In this document: one piece after another, positions 12,101-23,581 of the stretch
How positions within the stretch are numbered: position 1 is the first letter of the stretch
Layout of the letters: each line of letters starts with the position of its first letter
NCBI GenBank assembly: GCA_027475525.1
Contig: JAMWFC010000009.1
Span: 1,984,001-2,048,000 of the forward strand
Length of the DNA stretch: 64,000 nt
From: Macrolepiota albuminosa
Taxonomy: Eukaryota > Basidiomycota > Agaricomycetes > Agaricales > Agaricaceae
Direction: 5' to 3'
Position numbers and translations under genes: made by a program
Notes under the pieces: model-generated
Seen by the model: the letters and a program-made list of their open reading frames with translations, nothing else
Database searches by the model: none
What the model was told of the DNA's origin: nothing

Positions 12101-12853
12101 GGAACGAATAATTTGGCAAACTTCAGCTTCAATACCCGGTGGTATAGGTCGGTTATGCTCGGTCCAAGGTACGTGAGGTATTGTCGGTATAACCACTGGT
12201 GGAAAGAAGTCAGTTCTAAGTTTACCATGTTCAGAATCCTCCCAAGCAAATGCTTCGTTTTGCTTTTTCATAATGTCGGTCAATACATCTAGTTCCGCCG
12301 TCGATAGAAAGCCTGTATTGTGGGCGCTAAGGAATAGCGCCCGTCGTTCTTCCGTAAATCGTCTGGTAGGCTTGAAGGGTGGCGGGTTCAGATTAAGCTC
12401 AGAAAGGGTCGCTAACGGGTCGCCAATGATCTTTCTCTCGATGCGAAATTCTTCGGGTACGCCGCTTGCTACCGGTTTTGTTTTAAGCGCTACTGGCTTG
12501 TATTTCTTTTTAACCTGAACCCCTTTGCACTTAGGGGTACTGTTGTTAGCAAACATATTATAAATAGAACTCTGGTTTCTAGCGAAACCGGATATCAAAG
12601 TTTCTTTAGAATCAGAGGTAGAAACAAAATAAGTGTCTGTCGAAAGATTTTCAGTAATATCGGATGCAGTGAGGTATAAGTAGGATAAAGCTTCACTAGT
12701 AAGTGACGTAGAAGTGTTCAAGATTTCAGGGGCTAAAGAGGTATGTGATATAAAGTTTACTTGCCCAGTCCAATGATTATAGTCCAAGATAAGCGCTTCA
12801 TCTCTATGATCCTCATCACTCATCTCCTCGATGGCACCGGAAAACACTTGCAA
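9154..12853 (-). pseudogene. pol: B1 pol: RT, RNase H, integrase, inactivated
   Basis: Read right to left: RT (12853-11354) with the catalytic box as FIDN instead of FIDD in B2, RNase H (about 11350-10850, AVDTS start) and integrase (about 10330-9154; IDTMHMP and VTDNGAP aspartates, RANGIVER glutamate). In-frame stops occur at 11354, 11045 and 10241 (a CGA or TGG codon in B2 at most). A 10-bp deletion near 10220 relative to B2 shifts the frame and removes the second half of the integrase CxxC zinc ligand. The loss of the second catalytic Asp in RT alone would abolish polymerase activity. Confidence 0.88.
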
Positions 12854-13496
12854 GGTTTGTCGCTAATGTAAGGTTGCTTTCTCAGTCCAGGCTTCTGGAA
12901 CCTTTCTCGAGGAAATGTCGGTACCGTTCTCCTGACTCCAGAATTGGGGTCGCTAATAGTTAGCGTTGTTTCATCCTCAGACGTTGTTTTGACTACTGAT
13001 CGCGCTAGCACATCGAAGGGCCTCCCCAATAATAAATCATAGGCTGGCGATCTAAGTATGTGAATTTGCAGATAGAACATAAGATCGCCTATAGCACATG
13101 GCACGTTCCGAGCCATCCCCAAGGATTGATCAATCGTGCCATTAGCGCTCTGCATGTTAAGAATGATCATTGGATCGTAAATGATACCCAGCTTGTTAGC
13201 GACGTCAGCAGCCATTGAAATAATCTGTGATCTGCTGTCTACGATAGACTCTATTTCGCTTTTCCCATCAACTGTCAGCATAATTGAGTGAATCGTGTGA
13301 GAGTCTTGGGCTACAGTTAAGATGGCGGGATCATCGCTAGATCTTAGCGATTTGAGGTAGGTTTTGACTGGGTCAACGGAAGTGGCTTCTTTAGGTGGTG
13401 CAACCTCTTCCTTGGTTTCCGAGGCTACCGCCTCAGTTATGTATGCAAAACCAGGCAGCGCATTGTCGCATTCGTCCACCGTCGTTACATTGTTAG
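12820..13496 (-). pseudogene. B1 retroviral-type aspartic protease region
   Basis: Contains the VDSRS site that corresponds to VDSGS in B2, so the catalytic DSG triad has Gly changed to Arg. Flap- and helix-like parts (LLLGRPFDVLARSVV) follow as in retropepsins of gypsy elements. The ORF overlaps the start of the RT frame by 34 nt in the -1 frame, exactly as in B2. Confidence 0.75.
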
Positions 13497-15238
13497 CTAC
13501 ATTTCATTGAGGGGTAACCGCAGTACACATCTGATTCCTGACATCTGGCACCAGCTGCATAACTCTCCTACCGAGAGCGTAACCTGACTTTGCATGATGC
13601 AATCAAAAACTACCTTAGACTTTTCCAGATTATATATAGGCGCTGTGGGTCGATATCCCCCCGTAGGTTTGTCTGGCGCTCCGAAGTTGCGGTTAAGAGG
13701 CGGGGCGTAGTTGCCCCCGAGACCAGCATAGGGATGTAGCGGTGGCTCCAGAACCTTGGTTGCTTTGGGTACTTTGTCGTTAGCACTAGAGGTTGAGGCT
13801 GGTGCTGGGGCGGGGCCTGTCGTTGTGCCCGATGGTCTATAATCTTTTAAAGGCTGCTTGCCCTTTTTGATTTCTACCCCATCAAAGACCTGATTCTTTA
13901 GCGACTTCAGTTCCTTCTCTAGTGTCTCAATTCTCTCCTCGCAGGACAGCGTGGGTCGGTCACTGATAGCGTTTAGCTGAAGTACTTCGTGAATTAGTGC
14001 TTGTTGAGGAGTTGCCTCGGCTTCTGTTGTCGCCATGCTATTCAGGTTGCTGGTCGCTAAGTTCCCAGGATTCCTACGATGCCACTTGTCAATGCGTCCC
14101 TGGAATGTCTTATGTTCAGGATAAAGGGGAATGCTGGTGCCTGACGGTAAGACTAGTTCCCGTCCATTTCATGGCATGCCTTCCCTTGTCGCAGATACTG
14201 TTCAAGAATAGCGCACCTACCCCTGGTCATGGTATGTCCTGCCTCGCCACAAAAATGGCAAAGTCCTGTCTGTACGTTGTTTCTAGGTGCCGAAAGACTA
14301 GTTGAGATCAAGGTTTCCAGTTTATTCATGACGTTAGCGACTGCATTGTTAACGGCATTCTCCAAATCCTCCTTCTTGACATACCCATTACAGTCATTGG
14401 CGGCGCTAGGTGCTGGCGACTCTGTCTTGGGTGCCATTCCTCCATGGTCCGCCCCAGGTCGCTGTAATGGTATACCCGTATCCGTGCCTTTTAATACCCA
14501 CTTTCCTGCCTCAAAGACCTTTTCTATGTCGTAGGGTTCCTCGGGGTGATGGTCATGCATAATGATCTCCAAGCATCGCACAATCTTAGTCCATAACGAA
14601 GTCGGGAATCCTTGTTGAAACAAATGGCGCTCCTCGTTTCCATATAACTTCCCATTTTGGACCAGCCATCTCACTATCCGCTGGAAATCATGATAATAAG
14701 TCGATAATGCTCGTAGAGTATAGATCCCAGCCGCAAAGGTGTCCTGTACTAGCTTCTGGATTTCCATTACCGTATAACGCGTAGCTTCTTCAGCGCCAGG
14801 ATATAAATGAATGATAGCCTTTTTCCATTCATCATAGGTAAAAGGCCTTGGTGCTGCGTCACTAGTAAGTCCTTGGAACTCCCTTAACCATGTCCATGAT
14901 TTGGCTGTATCGTATGAGATGTATCTGGCGGCGTATTCCTTCATCTGTGTATTGTTGGTTACCCGGCAATTGTGTAGCAAATACTCCAACTCTTTGAAAT
15001 ACTGCGTTAGTTCGCGAGGCTTTGTTTCATCCCATTTTGGCAACAAGAAGTGGTTTCTGGGTGGCATGCGCTGATTGTTTGGCTGATCCATACCAATAGG
15101 TGTGTTTGTCGAGGTAGGAAGGGTGGTGGTGCTCATGTTACTTAGCGTCGATGTCGTAGGTACCGGCTCAGTTGGCTCCGAGTCACTAGGTTCTGGTGAT
15201 AATAACCTAGATAACTCTTCTAGAGGAGTAAGCGGCAT
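13497..15238 (-). pseudogene. gag: B1 gag
   Basis: Capsid-like region with gag helices (YFKELEYLL, WLVQNGKLYGNEE), then a CCHC-type knuckle (CHFCGEAGH then C, spacing C-x2-C-x4-H-x6-C) near 14205-14255 and a linker with a predicted coiled coil (RIETLEKELKSLKNQ). In-frame stops after the knuckle and a frameshift near 13560 break it. B2 suggests that the true N-terminus lies about 120 nt further right, beyond a TGG-to-TGA stop. Confidence 0.8.
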
Positions 15239-15459
15239 ATGGTTTTTGCCTCCTAAGTACTCAAACGGTCAGGAAAAAGGGAAAAAGCTTTTGGCTAGGC
15301 TGTCTGGGGCGGCCTCAAGGCTCCTGATCCAAAGTCTGTCTCGGTAGCGTGCCTGGTAAGTGTGGTGAGTCGGTGGTACTTGGTTCAAACGCGCTCTCCA
15401 ACAGGAGGCGGCGCTGTTGCTGGGCTCGAGTTTCTAGCGGAATTCTGTCTCAGAAGAAC

Positions 15460-15477
15460 CCCTCGCGGTGGGCTCCA
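15460..15477 (-). promoter_or_regulatory. B1 primer binding site
   Basis: On the minus strand, TGGAGCCCACCGCGAGGG begins 3 nt inside the 5' LTR. TGG is the complement of a tRNA CCA end, and the site is conserved in B2 (43599-43616). The tRNA was not identified. Confidence 0.7.
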
Positions 15478-15480
15478 AAA

Positions 15481-16551
15481 TGATGACACCAACTGTAGTT
15501 GGGTGCGCTGGACGTATACGCAGTACAATGCTGTCTCCAGCACTTGGCATGCATAGTTGTGAGGAGTTCTGACAGGGTCCCGGTATGCTCAAGTGGAGGT
15601 GATAAAACAATGCGCTAGATTATAGCGCTTCAGGGGCTACCTGGCAGACGGTAAGCATTGTGGTTTAAACAAAGATATTGAAGAAAAGATGAGTAGCGCA
15701 GCATATTGTGCCTGTAGGTGGCACCGTAAACGACGAAGACGAGATAGACGAGGCTAGCGCCCGACTTAGTGACGAAGTCAAAGGAAGCTAGTGTGATTTG
15801 AACGCTAAGTGTAACTGTGTGCTCAATGGGTTACGATTCGTTGTTATATACATGTAAAGTAGCTATTTAATATACTATGCGCTATCATATTTGCCAAGAT
15901 ACAAGTCCATCTGCAGCGCTACCTCCTAGCGCCTCTCCTTGTGGTTTCTTCTAATAGCGACCTGTCAACGGTGACCTTTTGCACATGGATGACGGCGACC
16001 AACAGCGTTATGACCCACGGCAACCAGCGGCGACTCTATATTGGCTTAGAATTGCATGAGTCTGCTTACTTTTATTATAACTCCGATTGGCCAGGCTGTT
16101 CCGGGGTATGGTCAGAAAATCCTCGACAGATGCCGTGAGTGCTAATGTCAGCGCTACTCATTGTATCAGTTCTGGACAGGTCCAGATGTTGGATTTAAGT
16201 ATATCCAGTGCCGCCGTCATTGATCCTTTTAGACTTCTGATTGAAGTGCCTCGTCAAATGGCAGCACCTGCTGCTGGCTCCTTCTGGAAGTGATCGGGGT
16301 TTAGTTAGAGTCCTCTCCCGCCGTCATGTTAGCGCTATACATTATGAGCCTCCTTCGTCCTTGGGATAGGTGAATGGAGTGTGCTGAAGGCTCGGTAGCT
16401 AGGGGTTAGGATAAATGTCTAAATCCTGTAGTAGGTTGCCAGAGCTCAAGCTGCTCTATATTCCCAACTGGTCGCTAGAGTCCTGAGTACGTCAAGTGTT
16501 GGTTGGCCTATAATGTCCCTTGATGCGCTCAGTCCGAGTAGAAGCCTATCA
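15481..16551 (-). repeat. B1 5' LTR
   Basis: 1071 bp, TGATGACACC...AGCCTATCA on the plus strand, TG...CA ended. Homologous to the B2 LTRs with scattered transitions and small indels. Confidence 0.9.
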
Positions 16552-16761
16552 CCGTCTGACCGGTCGAGCCTTCACAGGCTAGGATGCCATCGGCAGCATG
16601 ACCAGTGTGCCTGGATCAGCCTGCTCAGCCTGTTGCTTCATCTTTGCGGCTACCCGCCATGGCCCCTCAGGCTCAGTCAGAGTCACTGGCTGTCACCAGT
16701 GAGCCTCTGGCTGGCCTGTCCTTGGGTCAGTGGAAAACTGCATTATCTCAGGCCCCACCTA

Positions 16762-18367
16762 CAGTGGCTCAAAAAACTGTCCCAATGTTTCATACTTTTT
16801 GAAAGATGACATTGGCATGAAGGATGGGAAGTACATAAAATCCTGATTAAATCATGTAAAATACTATGGCATCGTAGCTACAAATTGAATCTAAGTTTAT
16901 GTAATCGAGATCAAAACTGATGGAGCAATAGCCATTTTAAAATATTCACTCATTGGGACAGTTTTTTGAGCATCTCTAATTTTTCAGGTTTATCCCTATT
17001 TTACTCAGAAATAAAGAGTAGGTTGCATGTGGGAATATAAACAAAGTCATGTGACCATGTTTAGATATATTTGGGAGTAGTTCAAGCTGGTTGAACCACA
17101 TCTTGACCTTCAACCACTATCATGAAACCTATTCCTTCTGCACAACACTCTACTGTTGCTTCTCTTCTTGCTTAAGGGTATTCTCTGGTCAGATTGGGGC
17201 TCAAACTGGTTTAGGGAAGTCTACTACTGGGAGGATTGGTAGAGAGTTGGAGATGGACAAGGAAAACCATCCTGGAGGCCGTCCTGCTAAGCTTACTCCA
17301 TGCGATAAACAGGCTATTGTTCAACAAATCTCAACTGGAAGACTTGATACAGCTGTCCAGGCCACTAATTTTATCAACAACATCATTTTCAACCCTGTCT
17401 CTTCCAAGACTGTCTGGAATGTGTTGAAGGAGGAGGGGTATTGGTCTGCTACCAAGAGAAAAGTTCCTATGCTCAAAGCTAAACATTGACAACTACAGCT
17501 TAAATGGGCTCAGAAGCATCAGAACTGGACTATAGAGGACTGGAAAAGGGTGTTGTGGACAGATGAGACAAAGATTAACAGGATTGGGTCAGATGGGAAG
17601 CAGTATGTGTGGAAGCTACAAGAAGAAGACATTTCAGACCGAACAACTACACCTACTGTGAAGCATGAAGGAGGGAATAATCTCATGGTATGGGGCTGTA
17701 TGAGTTGGAATGAGGTAGAAAAGCTTGTAGAGGTGGTGGGGATCATGAATGCAGAGCAGTGCTCTGAAATTTTAGATGATGGAGCAAAGGAGAATTTTGA
17801 GAAGTTGGAGATGGAGGAGGGTGCCCACTACTTTCAACAGGACAATAACTCCAAACACAACTCCAAGAGGGCTGACAAGTGGTTTGAGGACAGCAACTTT
17901 AATGTCCTTTGGTGGCCAGCCCAATCCCCTGATCTCAACCCTATTGAACATCTCTAGAAGTACCTCAAAGAGCAACTTAGGCAGTATGAAACACCTCCTT
18001 ATGGTGTGCATGAATTATGGGAGAGGGTTGCAAAGGAGTGGGATGAAATACCACCAGAGGTATGCCAAAGACTAATAGAAAGCATGCCTAGAAGGATTCA
18101 AGCAGTTATCAAAGCAAATAGAGGACATACAAAGTACTAGATACTAAAATTAGAGATGCTCAAAAAACTGTCCCAATGAGTGAATATTTTAAAATGGCTA
18201 TTGCTCCATCAGTTTTGATCTTGATTACATAAACTTAGATTCATTTTGTAGCTACGATGCCATAGTATTTTACATGATTTAATCAGGATTTTATGTACTT
18301 CCCATCCTTCATGCCAATGTCATCTTTCAAAAAGTATGAAACATTGGGACAGTTTTTTGAGCCACTG
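16762..18367 (+). mobile_element. Tc1/mariner-type DNA transposon with 219-bp inverted repeats
   Basis: Terminal repeats at 16762-16980 and 18149-18367, ends CAGTGGCTCAAAAAACTG, flanked by TA on both sides (16760-16761, 18368-18369). Each long repeat itself has an inverted motif, CTCAAAAAACTGTCCCA, at both of its ends, giving four candidate transposase sites. It is inserted in the third ORF of C1. Confidence 0.93.
17193..18140 (+). pseudogene. Tc1-like DD34E transposase, two premature stops
   Basis: Helix-turn-helix part (IGAQTGLGKSTTGRI) then a GRP-type linker (HPGGRPAKLT), then the catalytic domain: WTDE, YFQQDNNSKH and SPDLNPIEHL, with 34 residues between the second Asp and the Glu. Two stops, TGA after KAKH near 17487 and TAG after IEHL near 17956, probably come from CGA and TGG. 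The upstream exon is unclear; a splice acceptor (GTCAG) at 17192 fits the frame. The element therefore looks non-autonomous today. Confidence 0.88.
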
Positions 18368-20704
18368 TATAGGGTCCAAAACTGTTACCACAGCGCCTCA
18401 GGTGCCAACTCTTAGTACATCCTGCACTGAGTTGGGAGGGAGAACTCTGGCACAAAATGTGCCTGCCCCTCTGGTGGCTCAGCCACAAACTGTTGTGTCT
18501 GCCCTGGCAAAGTTGGGGCCATCTCATCAGTATTGTGGCTGCAAGCCACCTCTTGATGCCTCCAAATTAGAGGTCATAGCCTTCTCTGCTGGCATTCCCA
18601 CACAAGCGGGAGAAGTCCAGATCCTCTTCATGCTGCTGGTGTTTGTACCAGCCCTGCCAGAACAGTACCCCATGGTCGTCTTGACCCCAGACCCCTGCAC
18701 ACCAGAACAATATGATGGTCTGGTGGTGACTGCAAGAAGGAAACTCATGCCTGGAAAAGGCAAAGTGCCAGTTGCATCCTTGTCCAACAAGAGCGACTAT
18801 GGAGAGTTGAGCTCAGAGCAGGAGGAGGATGGAGAGGAGAGGGAATCGGCAGTAGACCGATTCCAATGAGTATTGCACAATAAGCACATCATGAAGAAGA
18901 AGGCAAACCATGCCAAGGAGTTGCAGGCCCTGAATAATAGGGCTGAGGATGAGTTCTCAAGGAGAATTCTCAATGGCTTGGAGGTGAAAGTGTGGGGGGC
19001 CGCCCAATATTGAGCAAATGAATTTGTGCTTTAGAGGAGCACTCAGCCACTGCACTTACTATTCGTATGCCACAAATATGGTGCTGATGGGAGCTGATGC
19101 CAATAGAGCAGCATCATATGAGTATGCCTCTGGCCAGTGTGCCCACATCCTGGATACAATTGTGTAGAAGCATGCCTCACGCAGTCTTCCCTGCACTCTG
19201 TTAGAGCTGGACTGGCTCTACAAGTATTATATGAACATTCACATCCCATGTTGCAACAGAATTGTTGCCTATATGTTGATCACAGAGCTTCAGATGTTTG
19301 CATGCTCTGCACGACCAGACCATGCAGCTCCTGATGAAGGAGCCTCAATACCAGGACCTTGTCAACCCAATGCAGGGCCCTGACAACCTCGCTCTTGTGG
19401 AGCGATGACACATTCTGGGGCACTTTCTGCACACAAAAGAAGATGGTTCCACAGCACTGTGCATAATGCATGCTCAAGATCCAGCCACGCCATTCGATTT
19501 GGATCAGCTGGCACAGTACGTGCTGGTCTTTGGTCATCCCAGGCTGGAAAACACCTATCAGGGCATCGTGGTGGACCACACCTACTGTATGTACTGTATG
19601 CACTGGTGAACCCTCTTTGGGTTCACATTATGTCAAGCTCTCTGCGCTAATAGCGTAGCCAAACCCATGATTGTTCAGCGCATGACCCTTGTTGTGGCCT
19701 GGCCAGGGCTGTACTGTGAGGCGATTGCCTTGTATGATGCTATGTTTTCTGAGCAACTGTTTGAGCCCCAATGTGGGCCAAAGCTTAAGATTCATCAAGT
19801 TCATGTGCCTGATGATCAGGCACAGAACTTCTCTGACAACAATGCGTTACATGTCTTCCTACACAACCAGATTCCACTGGACTGGGTGGACCACACCTAC
19901 ACTTACGGTGTGGTCTTCCTGGAACAGCAGTTCCACTCCTCCATGATGTCTATAGACATCTTTAAGCAGATTGACGATGAGCGCATGGAGCACCTCTCTA
20001 CGTATGGCACCCCTCCTGCAATCCCACAATGGGATGGATGGCAGGAGATGATCGAAGACAACCATTATTGTCTTATGTTCAAGCACCATGAGAAGAGCAA
20101 TCTCCTGGTCAACCCTGAGGCCAATGGCCTCTACTACCTCATTGGAATGGACCTGAATCGGGTCAATCTCCTAAACCAAATGTCAGCACATGGTACGCTC
20201 ACCACCAAGCCTCCTGTGATTAATGTCATGCTTACTGAGCCTATGGTGTTAGATTTGCCTGCAGTCAAGGGGTCAACTACCTAACCAAGGACAGAATTGG
20301 TGCCTCCTCCTCCCGCAATTAACGTCGCACCATAGGAGGAGTCAATGGTGACAGAGATGGGCACGGTTGTGGGGGCCTTATTGGACAGGTCATAGACCCA
20401 CTTAATTTTGTTAGGTAATCCTGAGTATACACTCAACATTTCCAGGCTGACATGCACTCCAGTGTAGCATGTATATATATTTTTTTGTTACTCTTAATTT
20501 GATTGTGCCTTTTTGCTGCTTGTATTGTATGTGCACTGGTGCACTCAGATATTTCAAGCTCAAGTGTTATTGAGGACACTACTACCTCATTCATGGTACT
20601 AACTGTTGCCCGTGACATGATATGCATCTCTGACTGATGCTTGCACTACTGTGCATATTTTGTTTTCACTTCTACTCCTTTCCTAAGACTGAGTGTTTGG
20701 TCTC

Positions 20705-20715
20705 ATTGGGGGGTA
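20705..20715 (+). promoter_or_regulatory. C1 polypurine tract
   Basis: ATTGGGGGGTA directly before the 3' LTR. Its complement is found at 25738-25748 in C2, and D has a similar tract at 51293-51303. Confidence 0.8.
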
Positions 20716-20885
20716 TGTAACGGAACATCATACTTGTACTAGCGTCAACAATGCTATAGGTATCCAGTATAGTATTATGTAAGATAACATCTTGTATTCA
20801 CTCTAGTTCTAATCAATCCAATACTGCAGTCTGATTCAGCACTGTGTGATACACACAAGATCATAACCTCTACAGAACAGTTACA
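20716..20885 (+). repeat. C1 3' LTR
   Basis: 170 bp, TGTAACGG...AGTTACA, diverged from the 174-bp LTR of C2 in the reverse orientation. It fixes the right end of C1. Confidence 0.88.
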
Positions 20886-23111
20886 CATGATGTCTACTGT
20901 AGATTCATATGACTAATTTTGTGACCATCCACATTACCTGCTTTTTCTAATGTAATTGTATATTATGTAAGCATTTGGTGGGATGATTGGTTTAATTATA
21001 TTTATTTATTTATTTTGTTGTTATTTTTAATGATTATTAAATTATAAAAAGAATAAATAGTAAAATTAAATAACAATTTCATAAATGTGATTCTGTATTA
21101 TATAATAGTTCAGTTGAACGACTGTTCAGAGAGTATATAGCAAACACACATATATACATTTACTTGTTGTTATGCCGCTTTGTACAAGGCTAGCCAATAA
21201 GAAAAACTTGTAAATCTATATATATATATATTTTAAAAAAGATACAAATTTATGATATGTTGAAACGACTTATGATTCTTATATATTTGATGTTATATAT
21301 TACTATTTTGTTCCTTATATATTAAAGTATGTACATAAGCCTTCACCTCTTCTTCCCCTTGTGTGCTCTTCACTTTCAGTTTGTTGTTTCTTTTTGGTGA
21401 TTTCTTATACCGGCTATGTTACATTTAGCTTACTCTTACAAAATGCTATTGTATGCTCTGGAACATGCCTTTTCACCACTGCTTGGAGATACTGGTACTA
21501 GCATTCTATGTTGCTCTGGACTTGCTTGACAGATATTTGCTGGAAGCAAATACAGTCACTGTATATCGACTTGGTACTTATTACTTGCTCTGGGCTCAAA
21601 CAATCCGATGAGTAAAATTTTATCAATTAATACAGTACAGAAAGTACATCAGTCTGCTCAATTTATGAATTCTCACAAGTCAAACTGAAATATTTCTGCA
21701 TGAACTTCTATGGAAAATACGATATGTTACTCAAACACCAATGAGATGAACTACAATACACTAAATTAATAAACCAACCAATATGTTGAGTTATCATTAA
21801 AACATATAGTTAGCGTAAACTCACTTATTTACACAACAAATATATGCTGTTGATGTGTTCTCTCAATATACCTCCATATATGTTTACACTTGTCATTCTA
21901 TTCACTTAACATCATGACTGCACTACCAATCACTAGTATTTGATGCTGGCACCCATGCATGTCTGCCACCACCTTACATGGCATACAGATGAGGGAGATT
22001 ACAGCTGATAGATTAAGTATAGTCACCAGTTGGTACTTCAATATATTAATGTGTGCTAACATTGTCGAACTCATATTTTAGTGAGTTTTTCAGTCTGTTT
22101 TAGCATGTAGAGGCATTTTTATAATATCAACCTTGTATATTCATGGCAGCACTTACACTCATTATGACCGAACTGCTCGACATCTTATGATCAAAGAATT
22201 TGATCAAAACAACTACCTCATCGCCACTTTTCATGTAAATCCAAATAACAACAAGCAATGCTTCAATGAAGCATTCACATATTCCTTTTTGGATGATACA
22301 CACAGCTGGACAGCATGCAATATTGTTGTTCAACATGTCATTCCAAGATGCTTAACTGCTTACCACATGTTCAATGAATCTTCAAAGGTTGTAAGTATTC
22401 TGTTTCCTCTTCAGTTTACTCAGCGACTAATTTTATTAGTGCAAGTATACTACAGGCATTCTTGCATGAGCAATTCCTATATATTCTTTTGTAGGTAATT
22501 TGGTTTTGTATGTAATGCTTAGTGGGCCTCATATTATAGACATGTATTTTGCATATTGTTATATCTTACATCTAATGTACTATAGTATATTAATGGACTT
22601 TCATATATCTGATATTAAAACTGATAAAAAGATTTATATGTGTATTTTAAAAAGGGAAAATATTTGAAAATAAATAAATTATAAAATTATAAAATAAATA
22701 TTAAAATTCAAATATATAAAAGGACCGGTTAGTCGTGCTTTTTCACTATTGTTTTTACATTGTCAAGAAAATATTTGTGTATATTAAAAATGTTTTAATA
22801 TTTATTAATTAATGGTTTGGGCATATGGCCATGGTCTCTGACGTTTCACATGACCAGATTCATGTGATCGTTCTGTTACCTTATTTTAGACATATGATGT
22901 ATTATATAAGGATTTAGTAGGACGATTGGTTCACTTATATATATTTATTTATGTGTTTATTTTTACCTTTGCTTACATTCATAAAAGCAAAAATAATAAT
23001 AAGAATAATAAGAATAATAATTAAAAATAAAAAATAAAATAATAATGTCACATTTGTAACAAGGTCCCCGACTCTCTTATGTAAGTAATGAGAAGAGGGT
23101 TATGTCCTGAC
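20886..23111. other. AT-rich stretch without a supported gene
   Basis: Mostly A+T with simple runs (TA repeats near 21220, AATAAT near 22990-23045). Two diverged direct repeats, about 20930-21030 and 22865-22965, share GATTGGTT and a TATTTATTTAT tail. A possible exon remnant at about 22131-22388 reads openly for some 85 codons and ends at a GTAAGT, but I recognise nothing in it. Some of this may be Helitron flank or a decayed older element. Confidence 0.5.
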
Positions 23112-23384
23112 GAATAGTCTTCATCCTGCCAAAGGCACTTTAGTCACGTGTGTCACGTGCTCTGTCAAGCTTTGGCTTTGCTTTCCTGCACACATCTGAA
23201 TAGTCTTCGTCCTGCCAAAGGCACTTTGCGTCACGTGCACTTGCTTCACGTGCTTTGCCAAGCTTTGGCTTTGCTTTCCTGCACACATCTGAATAGTCTT
23301 CGTCCTGCCAAAGGCACTTTGCATCACATGTACTTGCTTCACGTGCTTTGTCAAGCTTTGGCTTTGCTTGCTCTCTTACATACA
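23112..23384. repeat. Three-copy minisatellite
   Basis: Units start at 23112, 23198 and 23291 (86 and 93 bp), each starting GAATAGTCTTC and containing CACGTG-type sites and a CAAGCTTTGGCTTTGC segment. Units differ at several positions, unlike the exact 77-bp duplications elsewhere. It lies just before the Helitron coding part. The sequence from here to 23581 shows no further gene. Confidence 0.85.
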
Positions 23385-23581
23385 AGCAAAAATTTTTGTA
23401 AAAACTTCATACTATCAATCGCTTGCTTGCCTCACTATATGCTAATTTTTTTATATTATGATTTTAATTTAACATGTTTTTTTTTTTTAGTTACTACTTG
23501 CTTTATAGTCTTTGCTGCAATACTCAACATTGCTACTTTTTATAAACTTTCTGTCTCTACGACAAATAATAATATTTTCTT

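Larger units (their letters stand above)
3999..16551 (-). mobile_element. B1: 12.6-kb Ty3/gypsy element with antisense cargo genes
   Basis: Inserted in the third ORF of C1. The 5' LTR is on the right (15481-16551) and the 3' LTR on the left (3999-4410), as shown by a TGG-type primer site beside the right LTR and a polypurine tract beside the left LTR. Flanks give a 4-bp target duplication, CCAT (3995-3998) against CCGT (16552-16555), differing by one G-to-A change. Minus-strand genes are gag, protease and pol; three plus-strand spliced genes lie between integrase and 3' LTR. B1 is an older, more damaged copy than B2: several stops, a 10-bp deletion in integrase and a rearranged 3' LTR. Confidence 0.93.
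3367..20393 (+). pseudogene. C1 third ORF (unknown function), split by B1 and a mariner
   Basis: Remnant of the extra gene between pol and 3' LTR in families C and D. Pieces lie at 3367-3998, 16556-16761 and 18370-20393. The last piece is the best preserved and includes the segment with APRGLP-like, RPGL and IPQWDGW motifs seen in C2. The ATG present in C2 is not conserved. Stops at 20282-20284 and near 20334 truncate the C-terminus. One segment (about 19555-19620) keeps about 25 nt that C2 has lost, so C1 shows the ancestral frame there. No family assignment is possible by eye. Confidence 0.75.
1..20885 (+). mobile_element. C1: decayed Ty3/gypsy chromovirus, 5' truncated by window edge
   Basis: Plus-strand copy of LTR family C running from inside reverse transcriptase to a 3' LTR. 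Order seen: RT, RNase H, integrase, chromodomain, third ORF, polypurine tract, LTR. It is interrupted by element B1 (3999-16551) and a mariner element (16762-18367), so its own sequence is 1-3998, 16552-16761 and 18368-20885. Many sense codons match stops here when compared with C2 (CGA to TGA, TGG to TAG, CAG to TAG), which is typical of C-to-T and G-to-A decay. The upstream LTR, gag and protease lie outside the window. Confidence 0.9.

Noticed and set aside
22133..22498. Host gene in the AT-rich stretch
   Set aside because: Only one open segment with a possible donor; no ATG in good context, no supporting second exon and no recognisable domain.
23112..23384. CRISPR array
   Set aside because: Three long diverged units with no constant repeat and unique spacer pattern, in a eukaryotic genome.
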